Notes: generated from the sequence alone by a model not told the origin. A stretch of DNA of 64,000 nucleotides from Gracilibacillus alcaliphilus (GCF_016909015.1 NZ_JAFBFA010000025.1:1-64000), one strand, 5' to 3'; numbered from the stretch's first letter, positions 38,605 to 47,670 are shown. Numbers and translations: made by a program.

Positions 38605-39270
38605 TCATTCTGCTTCGTGATTATTGTCTTCTCCATGACCATGTTCATTGTCGTGCTCACCTTCGTGATCGCTGTCTTCTCCATGACCATGTTCTCCTTC
38701 ATTGTCGTGTCCATCTCCATGATTGTGTCCACCTTCGTGATCATGCTTCAGCATTTTCCATTCGTGATCGTATAAATCAGTAGCACTTAAGAGTTCGCCA
38801 AAGCCATTTTCTTCTATATATTCTTCTGCTTCTTGACTATCTTTAAATGAAATGACGCCAAATCCCATCGGTGTACTGATTTCCTCATCATGAACAAACG
38901 TTGCATCCTCAAGTTGAATCCATTCCCTCGTATGAAAGTCGCGTACAAATTTTGCTCCAATATCGTCTTCCCCGTTTTCCTCTAACCACACAAACATATC
39001 GCCTATATCATCATACTTTAATGATTTTTCATTTTTCAATATAATCTGTGTTGCATGCTCATCATCTGCAATAGCCATTCCACATACGACACAAACATCT
39101 TTATCTGGATCAATAGGTTCTGGTTCATACGCTAACTCAGTAGCTTCCGCTGATTCTGTATCTTCAGCCTCCGTATTTTCTCCTTCGTCTGTATTATCGT
39201 TATCCCCACATGCAGCTAAAATCAACGTAAACATTGTTAAAAACGTAAATAATAAACTAAACTTTTTCAT
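38605..39270 (-). CDS. nosL: NosL-like copper lipoprotein with His-rich tail
   Basis: 221 residues. A lipobox LAAC ends the signal peptide near residue 21. The NosL copper-binding motif appears as VCVVCGMAIADDEHATQI (about 59-76), and DIGDMFVWL follows. The last 45 residues are an unusual run of His, Glu, Asp and Gly (about twelve His in HGDGHDNEGEHGH-type repeats), which would give extra Cu or Ni/Zn binding outside the membrane. NosL delivers Cu(I) to the Nos assembly complex. The start overlaps the nosD end by 14 bases. Confidence 0.9.
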   Translation of the reverse strand: MKKFSLLFTFLTMFTLILAACGDNDNTDEGENTEAEDTESAEATELAYEPEPIDPDKDVCVVCGMAIADDEHATQIILKNEKSLKYDDIGDMFVWLEENGEDDIGAKFVRDFHTREWIQLEDATFVHDEEISTPMGFGVISFKDSQEAEEYIEENGFGELLSATDLYDHEWKMLKHDHEGGHNHGDGHDNEGEHGHGEDSDHEGEHDNEHGHGEDNNHEAE

Positions 39271-40633
39271 TCTTTCTTACCCCCAAATAAATAATAAATA
39301 TACTAATAATCAGTAAAGACATACAACATAAGAAAATAGTTCCTTGATTGACAGGTTGATTGTCTGAGGCAGCTAATGGATTTTCCATTAATGGAGACAC
39401 ATCAACGAGTTGTTGGTCGACAGGTGTAGAAATAAGTTGTTCAAGAAATACCATTCCGGGCGACTGAAATAATAATTGAAAAGGTGAATATTCACGTGTT
39501 ATATTCAAGAAAAATGGATCAACGTTATATGTTAAGTCACTCGTTTGATTACCAGTTATATCTAAGCCAAGATGATCTCCCCAATAATTTTGATTCGTAT
39601 TATTATCGGAGCTCTCCGTTGCTTGGCCTTGCACAACATTTGCTACAAATGAATTGTTAACAATATCATTATTTTCAGCCCTTTTAAATTGCATACCGAT
39701 ATAATTACCTTGTACCTTATTAAAGGCTAATTTATTGTCACTCGCACTTTCAATAAGAAATCCTATCCGGTTATTCACAATTGAATTTTCCGAGATGGTG
39801 GCTCCCGTCGTATCAAAAATATACAAGCCTAGCGATTGAATATTTTTCTGATTGTTTCTTAATATATTATGTTTCGCTACTGTTCCTTCGTCTCCCATAA
39901 TATACATACCACTTATATTTTCAAACGATTCATTTTCCATAAGTTCAGTATTTTTTGTAAACATAAGATGAGTTCCATATCGAGAATGGGAGATAATATT
40001 ACGATGGATTTTATTTTCATTACCTTTTTCAATATAAATACCATCTTGAACATATTTGATTTGTGTATCATAGATTTCATTATCATGCGATTCCCATAAG
40101 TCAATCCCATGCTTTCGGTTTTTTATTGATTCATTTTCATTTCCTACAATGCTAACATTTGATAGAATATTAGCATTCGCTTGACCTAACTGGATTCCGT
40201 AACTGTTTGTAAGAATATTGATTTCATTTAATACATTATCGTCACCATTTATTAAAATGGCAGGCGCCTTACTGTCAGTAGCTATATGCTTAACATTCAA
40301 ATTTTCAATTATTACATTATTTGACTTGATGGTAATAGCAGGATTGGAACCTTTTTGTAGCAATGTTGCATTTTCGTCACCAACAAGATGAATAGGCTTG
40401 TCGATAACAATACTTTCCTCATATTCACCTTCACTCAGTTTAATAGTCTCGCTAACTTGTGATTCTTTCATTTGCTGTTGAATAGATTTTTCTTGTGCAT
40501 TTACATAAACAGGAGAAAATAAGATCAACAGTAATCCGAATGCCACGATAATAAAATCTTTTCTAATACTAAACACCTCCTTTATAAGCCTGCAAGCTTC
40601 ACTTATTCGAATAATAATATTTAGTTCGTTCAT
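39257..40633 (-). CDS. nosD: NosD-like copper-site maturation protein
   Basis: 458 codons from the first ATG. Signal peptide (FIIVAFGLLLILFSPVYVNA), then a right-handed beta-helix of repeated N-rich rungs (CASH/NosD domain, about 75-390), including YGTHLMFTKNTELMEN and NQNYWGDHLGLD, and a C-terminal membrane anchor (about 430-450). The first ATG at 40633 has no ribosome site. AAAGGAGG lies eight bases before ATT at 40567, which begins just before the signal peptide, so initiation at ATT is possible. First gene of a nosD-nosL-nosY-nosF operon. Confidence 0.85.
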   Translation of the reverse strand: MNELNIIIRISEACRLIKEVFSIRKDFIIVAFGLLLILFSPVYVNAQEKSIQQQMKESQVSETIKLSEGEYEESIVIDKPIHLVGDENATLLQKGSNPAITIKSNNVIIENLNVKHIATDSKAPAILINGDDNVLNEINILTNSYGIQLGQANANILSNVSIVGNENESIKNRKHGIDLWESHDNEIYDTQIKYVQDGIYIEKGNENKIHRNIISHSRYGTHLMFTKNTELMENESFENISGMYIMGDEGTVAKHNILRNNQKNIQSLGLYIFDTTGATISENSIVNNRIGFLIESASDNKLAFNKVQGNYIGMQFKRAENNDIVNNSFVANVVQGQATESSDNNTNQNYWGDHLGLDITGNQTSDLTYNVDPFFLNITREYSPFQLLFQSPGMVFLEQLISTPVDQQLVDVSPLMENPLAASDNQPVNQGTIFLCCMSLLIISIFIIYLGVRKNEKV

Positions 40634-40887
40634 TTTTAAGCAAAGAAAGTCTTGTCATTTGGCTATCTTACAAATACTTCTACAACCCTGATTTATTAAT
40701 GACTTTTCACCTCCATTAAACGCATTAACAAAATAGTACAATATATATGTGAAGTAATTGTGAGCTTATTTTGAAAATACAGTTACAATAATAGCCTTAT
40801 AATTGTTATTAAGGTTTTAATTATTTTTGCTGTTAAGTGCAGGAAAATTTTAATTTAGAAAGGAGGATGAATAGTGAAATGCCTGAC

Positions 40888-40918
40888 TTCACACATACTT
40901 CACATTTTTTTGTATAAT
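40888..40918 (+). promoter_or_regulatory. Candidate promoter with TTCACA direct repeat
   Basis: TTCACA at 40888-40893 and 40899-40904, 11 bp apart, is the repeat geometry bound by OmpR/PhoP-type regulators. TATAAT follows at 40913-40918, about 40 bases before the response-regulator start. Probably the autoregulated promoter of the two-component operon. Confidence 0.5.
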
Positions 40919-40957
40919 TGACTGTATAGGGATATATTGTTGAAGTGAGGTTTTTGT

Positions 40958-41632
40958 ATGAAACAAACCATTGTTATGGTAATAGATGATGAAGAACAAA
41001 TGAGAAAAATGATACGAGCATTCTTAGAGAAAGACGGGTACACTGTCTTTGAAGCAACAAACGGCTCGCATGCTCTTTCATTATTAAATAAAACTAAACC
41101 GCATTTATTGATTGTTGATGTAATGATGCCTTTTATGGACGGTTTTACATTTGCTCAAGAAGCTAAATTACTATCATCGATCCCACTTATTTTTTTATCG
41201 GCAAAAGGAGAAGAATGGGATAAGATTCATGGCCTAAAGCTAGGCGGTGATGATTATATAGTTAAGCCATTCATGCCAGGAGAGCTTCTTGCTAGAATCG
41301 AATCGGTTCTTAGACGAGCCTACGCTAACAAGGAAGATTCCAATGTTCTGACGATTGGTCCCCTTTTAATTGATTATGTATCACACCAAGTAAAACTAAA
41401 TGATTCCCCGCTTTCATTAACACGAAAGGAATTTGGCCTACTTAATATTCTTGCGAAAAATAGTGGTCGCGTTTACTCAAGAGAACAATTATTACATCTC
41501 GTCTGGGGTGAAGATCATAAAAGCAGCGAAAGAACAGTGGATACTCATATTAAGACCTTGAGATTAAAAATGGGAGACCATGGAAATTTGATTGAAACTG
41601 TTTGGGGGATTGGTTATAAATTTGAGGTGTAA
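40958..41632 (+). CDS. OmpR-family response regulator of the copper/Nos cluster
   Basis: 224 residues. Receiver: IDDEEQ near residue 8, phosphoacceptor Asp in LLIVDVMMPF near 53, Lys in IVKPF near 102. The winged-helix domain runs from about 128 to the end (TVWGIGYKFEV). It is divergent from the nosD-type operon and is followed one base later by the kinase. It may regulate the Nos-like operon, sco1 or both. Confidence 0.93.
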   Translation: MKQTIVMVIDDEEQMRKMIRAFLEKDGYTVFEATNGSHALSLLNKTKPHLLIVDVMMPFMDGFTFAQEAKLLSSIPLIFLSAKGEEWDKIHGLKLGGDDYIVKPFMPGELLARIESVLRRAYANKEDSNVLTIGPLLIDYVSHQVKLNDSPLSLTRKEFGLLNILAKNSGRVYSREQLLHLVWGEDHKSSERTVDTHIKTLRLKMGDHGNLIETVWGIGYKFEV

Positions 41633-41633
41633 A

Positions 41634-43046
41634 ATGAAAAATCTAACATTTAATAAAAAAATATTACTTATAATCATTTTTAGTATTGGCTTTTCTGTTC
41701 TTTTCTCTTTTTTATTTATCCATTATTTGTACTCTAAATTATATGTATCAAGTATTGAAGACTCCATCGTCCATCAAGGTAAACGTACAGCTTCCCATTA
41801 TCATTATGGAGAATTAAGTGATGAAATTATTGAAAAAATCCAATGGTATAATGTTGTTTCCGAATATGAAATTATCGTTGTGGATGAATTGGATGAATTG
41901 TATTCGTATTTCCCCTATAAAATAAATTATGAGAATCTTATTGATTCACACGATCAGTCTGAATTAGAACAAGGGAAATATGTAATGAAAGAAGGATTTG
42001 TTGAAGAACTCCATCGAGAGATTTTAGGAGCAATATTTCCAATCAAAGGTGACCAAGGGCTCATTGGATTTATATATATATATGTCCCGCTTGAAGCTAT
42101 TCAAGATGTATTTAGTGATAGTATTCCGATTTTACTTGTTGTTGGAACATTGTTTTTTTGCATCTTCTTCTTGATAATTACTCGTGTCTGGAAATCCATA
42201 TTCAAACCTCTCCAAGATTTACAACGATTATCAGATGAAGTTTCAACAGGAAATTATTCAAATACTATACAAACAGATCGTCAGGATGAAATTGGTCAAT
42301 TAATTAAAGCATTTAATCAAATGTGCTTATCATTAGGACAACTGGAAGAACGTAAAAAAGAATTCACCTCAAACATTGTACATGAGCTACGTACGCCTCT
42401 TACGTATATTGGAGGGTATACCGAGGCATTGAAACAAAAAATATATACTTCTCCAGAAGAAGCAACAAATTATTTAACAACTATACAAAAAGAAACAGAG
42501 CGGTTAAGTAAACTGATTAATGATCTCGTTGATTTGGATTATTTGCAGGAAAATTCATATTCAACAGACATGCAACCAATTGCCATTGCACAATTATTAT
42601 TAGATGCAATCGATTTATTCGAGATTCATATAAAAGAAAAAAAAATACATTTAACACTTGATATGGAAGAAGATCTTATTGTATTAGGTGATTCACAACG
42701 AATTCATCAAGTGTTTTATAACATCATCGATAATGCCATTAAGTATTCGTTACCGTCAGGTACTATTTCAATTAAACTCAAAAAAGTAAACAAAGCAGTT
42801 CAATTGCAAATCAACAACGACGGAACAGTAATCCCAACAGAAGATATCGATCGAATCGGAGAACGTTTTTTCCGAACAGATAAAGCTAGAAATCGTACAA
42901 CGGGGGGGACTGGATTAGGATTATCCATAGTAAAAGAAATTGTCCGATTACATAAAGGGAATTTTACTATCACAAGTGATCAATCAACGGGAACAACTGT
43001 TACCATACAATTGCCTTATCTGGACATAGAAGGAGTGGAAAGATAA
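41634..43046 (+). CDS. Sensor histidine kinase of the copper/Nos cluster
   Basis: About 470 residues from ATG 41634 (MKNLTFNKK), with GAGGTG upstream. Two membrane helices (about 8-30 and 165-187) bound a 135-residue extracellular sensor. HAMP (about 190-240), H-box SNIVHELRTPLTYIGGYTEA near 250, then N-box NIIDNAIKYS, G1 and TGGTGLGLSIV follow. No obvious Cys/Met/His metal cluster is visible in the sensor, so the signal is not known. Probably co-transcribed with sco1. Confidence 0.92.
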   Translation: MKNLTFNKKILLIIIFSIGFSVLFSFLFIHYLYSKLYVSSIEDSIVHQGKRTASHYHYGELSDEIIEKIQWYNVVSEYEIIVVDELDELYSYFPYKINYENLIDSHDQSELEQGKYVMKEGFVEELHREILGAIFPIKGDQGLIGFIYIYVPLEAIQDVFSDSIPILLVVGTLFFCIFFLIITRVWKSIFKPLQDLQRLSDEVSTGNYSNTIQTDRQDEIGQLIKAFNQMCLSLGQLEERKKEFTSNIVHELRTPLTYIGGYTEALKQKIYTSPEEATNYLTTIQKETERLSKLINDLVDLDYLQENSYSTDMQPIAIAQLLLDAIDLFEIHIKEKKIHLTLDMEEDLIVLGDSQRIHQVFYNIIDNAIKYSLPSGTISIKLKKVNKAVQLQINNDGTVIPTEDIDRIGERFFRTDKARNRTTGGTGLGLSIVKEIVRLHKGNFTITSDQSTGTTVTIQLPYLDIEGVER

Positions 43047-43048
43047 TC

Positions 43049-43612
43049 ATGAAGATTCGATATATAATCTATTCTCTTGTCTGTCTATTAATTTTATCAG
43101 CTTGTAGTGCGAATCAATCTACTGGGAATAAAATTGATCCATTTTCATTTATAGATCAACATGAGAAACCATTTGGAACAGACGATTTAAATGGAACAGT
43201 TTGGATTGCAAGCTTTATTTTTACAAATTGTAACACGGTTTGTCCCCCTATGATGTTTGAAATGGCGTCTCTACAAAAAGAAATAGAGGAAAATGACTTA
43301 AAAGTCGAGTTTGTCTCATTCACCGTAGATCCTAATCTTGATACTCCAGAAGTATTAAGGGCATATGTACAACAATTCACGAATAACGAAACAAATTGGC
43401 ATATGTTGACAGGGTACTCTCAAGAAACTATTGAAGAGTTTGCGAGAGAGCAATTTCAAACGATTGTTCAAAAACCTGACACTTCTAACCAAGTTATTCA
43501 TGGAACGAATTTTTACCTAGTAGATGACCAAGGTTATGTCCTAAATGAGTTTAATTATATTGATGAGTCTTATGTAGAAGAAGTAATAAAAAAAATAAAG
43601 GAAATTCGTTAA
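43049..43612 (+). CDS. SCO1/SenC-family copper chaperone-thioredoxin
   Basis: 187 residues. A lipobox (LSACS) near residue 19 makes it a lipoprotein. The SCO motif CNTVCPP (about residue 69) gives the two Cys, and VIHGTNFYLVD (about 150) supplies the His ligand; VSFTVDPNLDTPEVL also fits. SCO proteins place copper in the CuA site of cytochrome oxidase and may serve nitrous oxide reductase, which has a like CuA site. That suits the Nos-like genes nearby. It starts two bases after the kinase stop. Confidence 0.93.
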   Translation: MKIRYIIYSLVCLLILSACSANQSTGNKIDPFSFIDQHEKPFGTDDLNGTVWIASFIFTNCNTVCPPMMFEMASLQKEIEENDLKVEFVSFTVDPNLDTPEVLRAYVQQFTNNETNWHMLTGYSQETIEEFAREQFQTIVQKPDTSNQVIHGTNFYLVDDQGYVLNEFNYIDESYVEEVIKKIKEIR

Positions 43613-43735
43613 TAAAAAAAGGAGAATAATAAGATATTCCAAAACACAACGGTTCATCACCTAACTTTAATATACATTAACTTTAGTGAAACAAAACCTA
43701 GTCATTAAATTTGACCACCGTAAACTTCTATACGA

Positions 43736-43763
43736 TAGGGAAACCTAATATTAGGTTTCCCTA
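43736..43763. terminator. Perfect palindromic bidirectional terminator
   Basis: TAGGGAAACCTAAT is followed directly by its exact reverse complement, a 14-bp stem, between the convergent sco1 gene and the 139-residue gene. T-rich DNA follows on the plus strand (AAATTTTG). Confidence 0.75.
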
Positions 43764-43813
43764 AATTTTGTGATTTAAAAGTTTAACAGAGCCTATAAAT
43801 GTTTATTAGAACA

Positions 43814-44233
43814 TTAAAACTCAAATTGTCCCTTAACATTAATTGATTTGCTATTTGTTGATGGAGTACGAATAGCAATATAGTACTTGCCACTTGGTCC
43901 ATTAAGGCTGAAAGTTCCTCCAGTTTTGCTACCGCCAGTGTAGTTCCTTGTCCAATACTGCTTACCATTAGTAGCATTAATAAATCCTAATTGAATTTTT
44001 TGTCCTGATGGACTCCATTTAACGCTTTTTATCTTTATCTTTTTTCCCTTTTTAATATTAAATGCTTTATTTGACTTAACATATTTTTTTACACCAAGAG
44101 CCGAATGACTGATACTAAAGGTGGAAAAAGGAGAAATTCCATCAATAAGTTCTTCCTCTATCGCCCAATCTTTTTCCTCCGTAAATACAGCTATTGAATG
44201 ATCATCTTCAACAATATTAATCATTTTATCCAT
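43814..44233 (-). CDS. Beta-rich protein downstream of the BlaR1-like gene
   Basis: 139 residues, no signal peptide. The C-terminal 85 residues (KGKKIKIKSVKWSPSGQ to GKYYIAIRTPSTNSKSINV) look like a small beta-sandwich resembling extracellular C-terminal domains of M56-type sensors or secreted Bacillus proteins. GGGGAG is two bases before the first ATG and eleven before ATG 44224. Last gene of the blaI-blaR1-like operon. It could be a detached sensor domain or an intracellular partner; the family is not known to me. Confidence 0.55.
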   Translation of the reverse strand: MDKMINIVEDDHSIAVFTEEKDWAIEEELIDGISPFSTFSISHSALGVKKYVKSNKAFNIKKGKKIKIKSVKWSPSGQKIQLGFINATNGKQYWTRNYTGGSKTGGTFSLNGPSGKYYIAIRTPSTNSKSINVKGQFEF

Positions 44234-44295
44234 TTCTCCCCATTCATTTTTTTTCGTTTATTTATAACGAGTAAGACTATTGGTTTGTCTGTTCT

Positions 44296-45462
44296 TTACT
44301 CATCTTCTAAAATTATTTCATTATTTTCAATTTGTTTAAGAATTTCTTGCCAATCTTCTTTTGAGTAGAATGATTCATCTGACTTTTTAACTGAAATTAT
44401 CTCAAAATCCCCTCCTACTTCTTCCGTACTTTCGTCATCAAATTCTAAGGTCGCCTTTTCGTTATCATTTAGATCGTTTCTATCTGACACTATGGATGTG
44501 TTTTCATGGGTGAATGCAGAACTTGCAACCCCTATACATCCAAGCGTTAACAATACAGTTACAGATAGAACGAATACACGCTTGTTTCCCTTTTTTACTT
44601 TTAATATTTTTATCAACCTATTTTTCAAATTGGCTGACCCTGTTGTAAAAGAGGCTCCTAGAACGGATGGAGTGACATCTTGATTTGCTCGTTTAATCAT
44701 ATTTAATATAGTTTCGCCATACTTTTTTCTTTCCGAATGAGACATTTCCATGACAACATCTTCATCACAAGAAAGTTCACTCCACTTATTTACTTCTTTT
44801 CTCAAGACGTAGATGAGCGGATTATACCAATGGAGAATGGTAGCAAGTAGCATAACTTTCTTTATCCATAAATCCCTTTTCTTAAAATGAGTAACTTCAT
44901 GTTTTATAATCATATCTAACTCATCATATGGAATATCGTACATTGGCAGTACAATAGTGGGTTTAAAAATCCCAATCAAAACAGGACTCATATTAGTCTT
45001 ACAGAATTTTATGTCTATATTATTTGCTAGTTTCATATTTTTCATATTTCTGTACAAAAGATGTTGTATGTTACTTTCTCTAGGTACTGACACAAGGACT
45101 TTTTTCAACTTTTTGTTAAAGCGTCGGTACCAATACCAAAAACATAAACTCGTAACAATTACTCCTATTATCCATATCATAAATAGAGGCAGAATAAAAG
45201 TTGTTGTTAACCATACTGTGTTTTGATCCACAATAGATATATTCTCAAAAGAAATGAGTTGATTTTCCTTTGAGAATATGTGGTAAATCCCAGGTATTAA
45301 AAATATAGGAATAAGATAAAAGAAAAGGGACAATTTCCTATTCCAATAATGCCATCTAGCATGGATTCTTTCCTTAGAAACAAGTGTTATAAAGAAAGAC
45401 AAAACGAAGACACTGCTTCCAGCAACCGATAAGCCGATTAATATATTTAACCATTCACTCAT
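44296..45462 (-). CDS. BlaR1/MecR1-like M56 metallopeptidase without PBP sensor
   Basis: 388 residues with four or so membrane helices. The zinc-protease motif HEVTH (in DMIIKHEVTHFKKRD) is near residue 193, and the ELSCDEDVV motif near 235. A further helix is followed by only about 85 acidic residues, so the penicilloyl-serine sensor domain of true BlaR1 is absent. Such short forms sense other envelope signals and trigger cleavage of a BlaI-type repressor. It follows the BlaI-like gene by eight bases. Confidence 0.88.
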   Translation of the reverse strand: MSEWLNILIGLSVAGSSVFVLSFFITLVSKERIHARWHYWNRKLSLFFYLIPIFLIPGIYHIFSKENQLISFENISIVDQNTVWLTTTFILPLFMIWIIGVIVTSLCFWYWYRRFNKKLKKVLVSVPRESNIQHLLYRNMKNMKLANNIDIKFCKTNMSPVLIGIFKPTIVLPMYDIPYDELDMIIKHEVTHFKKRDLWIKKVMLLATILHWYNPLIYVLRKEVNKWSELSCDEDVVMEMSHSERKKYGETILNMIKRANQDVTPSVLGASFTTGSANLKNRLIKILKVKKGNKRVFVLSVTVLLTLGCIGVASSAFTHENTSIVSDRNDLNDNEKATLEFDDESTEEVGGDFEIISVKKSDESFYSKEDWQEILKQIENNEIILEDE

Positions 45463-45470
45463 TATTACAC

Positions 45471-45845
45471 CTACTTATCTGAAAACCACTTTTGGAGTTC
45501 CTCTAGTTCTTCAGGGGATATTTTGTCATCATAGAGAGTCGCTAAAAAACTCTTGATTGATCCTTGATACATTGTTTCTAAGAAATTTTGCGCTTCTCTC
45601 TTTTTATATTCCTTAAAAGAAAGACGGGGAACATAGGTATTTGGTCGACCTTCTCTTTCGATTAGCAATACTCCCTTATCCACCAGTCTTGATAAAAAAG
45701 TTGCTATCGTTTGCCCTTTCCACTCTTTTCCTTCTTTTTCAGAAAATATCTCCAATAATTCATTAGATTTAACTGGACGCCCCATTTTCCAAATCACTTT
45801 CATGACTTTCATTTCTGTTTCAGATAAACTTCGAAAATCTGACAA
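45471..45845 (-). CDS. BlaI/MecI-family repressor
   Basis: About 124 residues. A winged helix (LSETEMKVMKVIWKMGRPVK, then IATFLSRLVDKGVLLIEREG with RPNTYVPRLS) and a C-terminal dimerisation part ending EELQKWF are as in BlaI/MecI. TTG at 45845 is preferred because AGGTGG lies eight bases upstream; the GTG codons at 45857/45854 overlap that site. Regulator of its own operon and probably of the divergent secreted-protein gene at 46272. Confidence 0.88.
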   Translation of the reverse strand: MSDFRSLSETEMKVMKVIWKMGRPVKSNELLEIFSEKEGKEWKGQTIATFLSRLVDKGVLLIEREGRPNTYVPRLSFKEYKKREAQNFLETMYQGSIKSFLATLYDDKISPEELEELQKWFSDK

Positions 45846-45930
45846 TATAGACACCACCTATATTTATTTCTTTGTTCATACCTATATAAATTGTACTTAT
45901 CCTCTTTATACTACTAAAACGTAATAATTA

Positions 45931-46104
45931 TGTCAATGTACTGACAATTTCATAATTCACTTTTGTTTATTCAACATTCGGATTTCACTTATTTTGATTT
46001 GCGCAATTATAACTACAATGATATAGTATTAAATATAATTACATTTATGTAGTAATATTTTCTATTAAATTCATCATTGTGTTAATTACAACAATACATT
46101 GTAA
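45931..46104. promoter_or_regulatory. Three candidate dyads in the BlaI-divergent region
   Basis: TGTCA-N6-TGACA (45931-45946); ATTACAT and ATGTAGTAAT around one T (46038-46056); and TTACAA-N7-TTGTAA (46086-46104), whose core ACAAT-AC-ATTGT is also symmetric. BlaI/MecI operators are built on TACA/TGTA half-sites, which the last two share. Binding is inference. Confidence 0.45.
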
Positions 46105-46165
46105 AAAGAGGGGGTTTTTAATTATTTTTCGTTTAAAAACTTTAGAAGACTTCTACTGTTTTTAC

Positions 46166-46200
46166 TAGATTGTAGACGTAACCGAAAAACATTAATGGTG
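46166..46200 (+). repeat. Left arm of inverted repeat flanking the secreted-protein gene
   Basis: AGATTGTAGACGTAACCGAA continues AAACATTAATGGTG. The reverse complement of 46751-46784 reads AGATTGCAAATGTAACCGAA, then AAACTAAATGGTG: about 80 percent identity over some 33 bases, including the uninterrupted GTAACCGAAAAAC. Confidence 0.75.
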
Positions 46201-46271
46201 CTACTAATTCTCTTTGATCCGGATTTTGATTATTTGATTTAAAAAACTATTATAAAAAGTAGGTGTGAATA

Positions 46272-46670
46272 TTGAAGAAATGCAAAAAAATCGTCGGAAC
46301 ACTTGTGGCTACGTTTTTTTTACTGTCGAGTACGAGTTTAATTGCTCATGCTGCTACTTACTATGACTATGAAACTACTGTACCAGCAGTCGCTGATTAT
46401 GAATCAAAACCGAAAAAGAAAAAAACTACTGGATCTGCCTATAATAAAGTAGGATCTATACAGAAAAATAGAACATTAGTCTCTTGGATAGAGAATACGA
46501 AAGGGAAAAATATTACCAGCAAAAATACCTATTCATCTAAAGGGAAAAAAACAATGGATTATAAAGGGAATGCTAGCAAATATAAAGGGAAAAAAGTACG
46601 TTTAAATATATCCACTTCCACAACTACCATGAAGCGTGCAACGACCTCAGGGGAATGGACACCTAATTAA
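46272..46670 (+). CDS. Secreted cationic protein, bacteriocin-like or DUF2712-like
   Basis: 132 residues from a TTG with AGGTG six bases upstream. A clear signal peptide (KKIVGTLVATFFLLSSTSLIAHA) is cleaved at AHA-AT, leaving about 108 residues rich in Lys, Thr, Ser and Tyr without Cys (KPKKKKTTGSAYNKVGS; STTTMKRATTSGEWTPN). The layout resembles small secreted Bacillus proteins of the DUF2712/lactococcin-972-like kind, which sit beside ABC transporters, but I cannot confirm the family. It is divergent from blaI-blaR1, upstream of a three-permease ABC operon, and enclosed by an inverted repeat. Antimicrobial, signal or decoy roles are possible. Confidence 0.65.
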   Translation: MKKCKKIVGTLVATFFLLSSTSLIAHAATYYDYETTVPAVADYESKPKKKKTTGSAYNKVGSIQKNRTLVSWIENTKGKNITSKNTYSSKGKKTMDYKGNASKYKGKKVRLNISTSTTTMKRATTSGEWTPN

Positions 46671-46750
46671 AGTTACAATAAACATTTGTTATGCAATCAA
46701 TATAATCTTCTTTAGCCAATTTATGAATCCGTTTCACTATAATTAACATA

Positions 46751-46784
46751 CACCATTTAGTTTTTCGGTTACATTTGCAATCTG
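46751..46784 (-). repeat. Right arm of inverted repeat flanking the secreted-protein gene
   Basis: Inverted partner of 46166-46200, lying between the secreted-protein gene and the ABC operon. The two arms enclose about 550 bp that contain only that gene. Similarity fades gradually into the inner side (AATGGTG, then TAATT). Confidence 0.75.
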
Positions 46785-46890
46785 ATATAAAACTATATAC
46801 TTTTGAAAAAAGGGTAAACTTGAATAGCTTGGTATGTACCAATTAAGAACTATTATTACAAATTATTGATACATAATTGAGGTGTACTGT

Positions 46891-47670
46891 ATGAATTCAT
46901 ATATAAAAGAAGAATTGAAAAGAGCTTTTTTATCAAAGATAACAATTGGAACAGCGGTTCTTTCTGTTGTATTAGTATTTGTAGGTATGTTTGAGTACTT
47001 GAGTTGGATTCCATATGAGGGTATTTCACTTCTGTATATCTTTCTCTCAGGCTATAATTCTGGAACAGCGAATTTTCTAGGAGTTGTGTTTCCGATTATT
47101 GCCTGTCTTCCATTTGCTACCTCCTATGTGGAAGATTTCAAATCAGGGTTGAATAAATATATATATTTACGAATGAAAAAGAATCAATATATGACTATTC
47201 GATTCTTTATAAATGGTCTTGTTGGTGGGACAGTTTTATTTATCGGACCTTTTATTGCCTTTGTCTTTCTTTTAGTTGTTAAAATTTTCACAGGAATCCC
47301 TATGGTGTTAGAACAGATTGAGACTTTTACATATTTTGAAAGTATAGGTGTTCATTCTCCAATAGTGATGATCATTATTATTTTAATTACGTTGTTTTTT
47401 TGCGGATTTATTTTAGCTACAGTTGCTTTAGGTGTATCTACACTAATTCGAAATGTCTATCTAACCATGTTAACTCCTTTTATATTTTACATCGTTTCAG
47501 CTACTGTACTAATGAACATTCATGAAAATCTAAATTTGTTGGGTCTATACGATGTGAATTATTATGGAATGAGTTTCACTCAGCGTTTCATGTATGGAAT
47601 GATCTTATGTGTGGTTGGAGTTGCGCTTTTCTTTGTTGGAGGCAATAAAAATGAAGAGAATGTTATCTAG
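46891..47670 (+). CDS. ABC-2 type permease 1 of the three-permease transporter
   Basis: About 259 residues from ATG 46891 (GAGGTG seven bases upstream). Six hydrophobic segments are seen, with FKSGLNKYIYLRMKKNQY on the cytoplasmic side of helix 2, the usual place of the ABC-2 coupling helix. It overlaps the next permease by 20 bases. Orientation and spacing place it in one operon with 47651, 48456 and 49267. Confidence 0.75.
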   Translation: MNSYIKEELKRAFLSKITIGTAVLSVVLVFVGMFEYLSWIPYEGISLLYIFLSGYNSGTANFLGVVFPIIACLPFATSYVEDFKSGLNKYIYLRMKKNQYMTIRFFINGLVGGTVLFIGPFIAFVFLLVVKIFTGIPMVLEQIETFTYFESIGVHSPIVMIIIILITLFFCGFILATVALGVSTLIRNVYLTMLTPFIFYIVSATVLMNIHENLNLLGLYDVNYYGMSFTQRFMYGMILCVVGVALFFVGGNKNEENVI

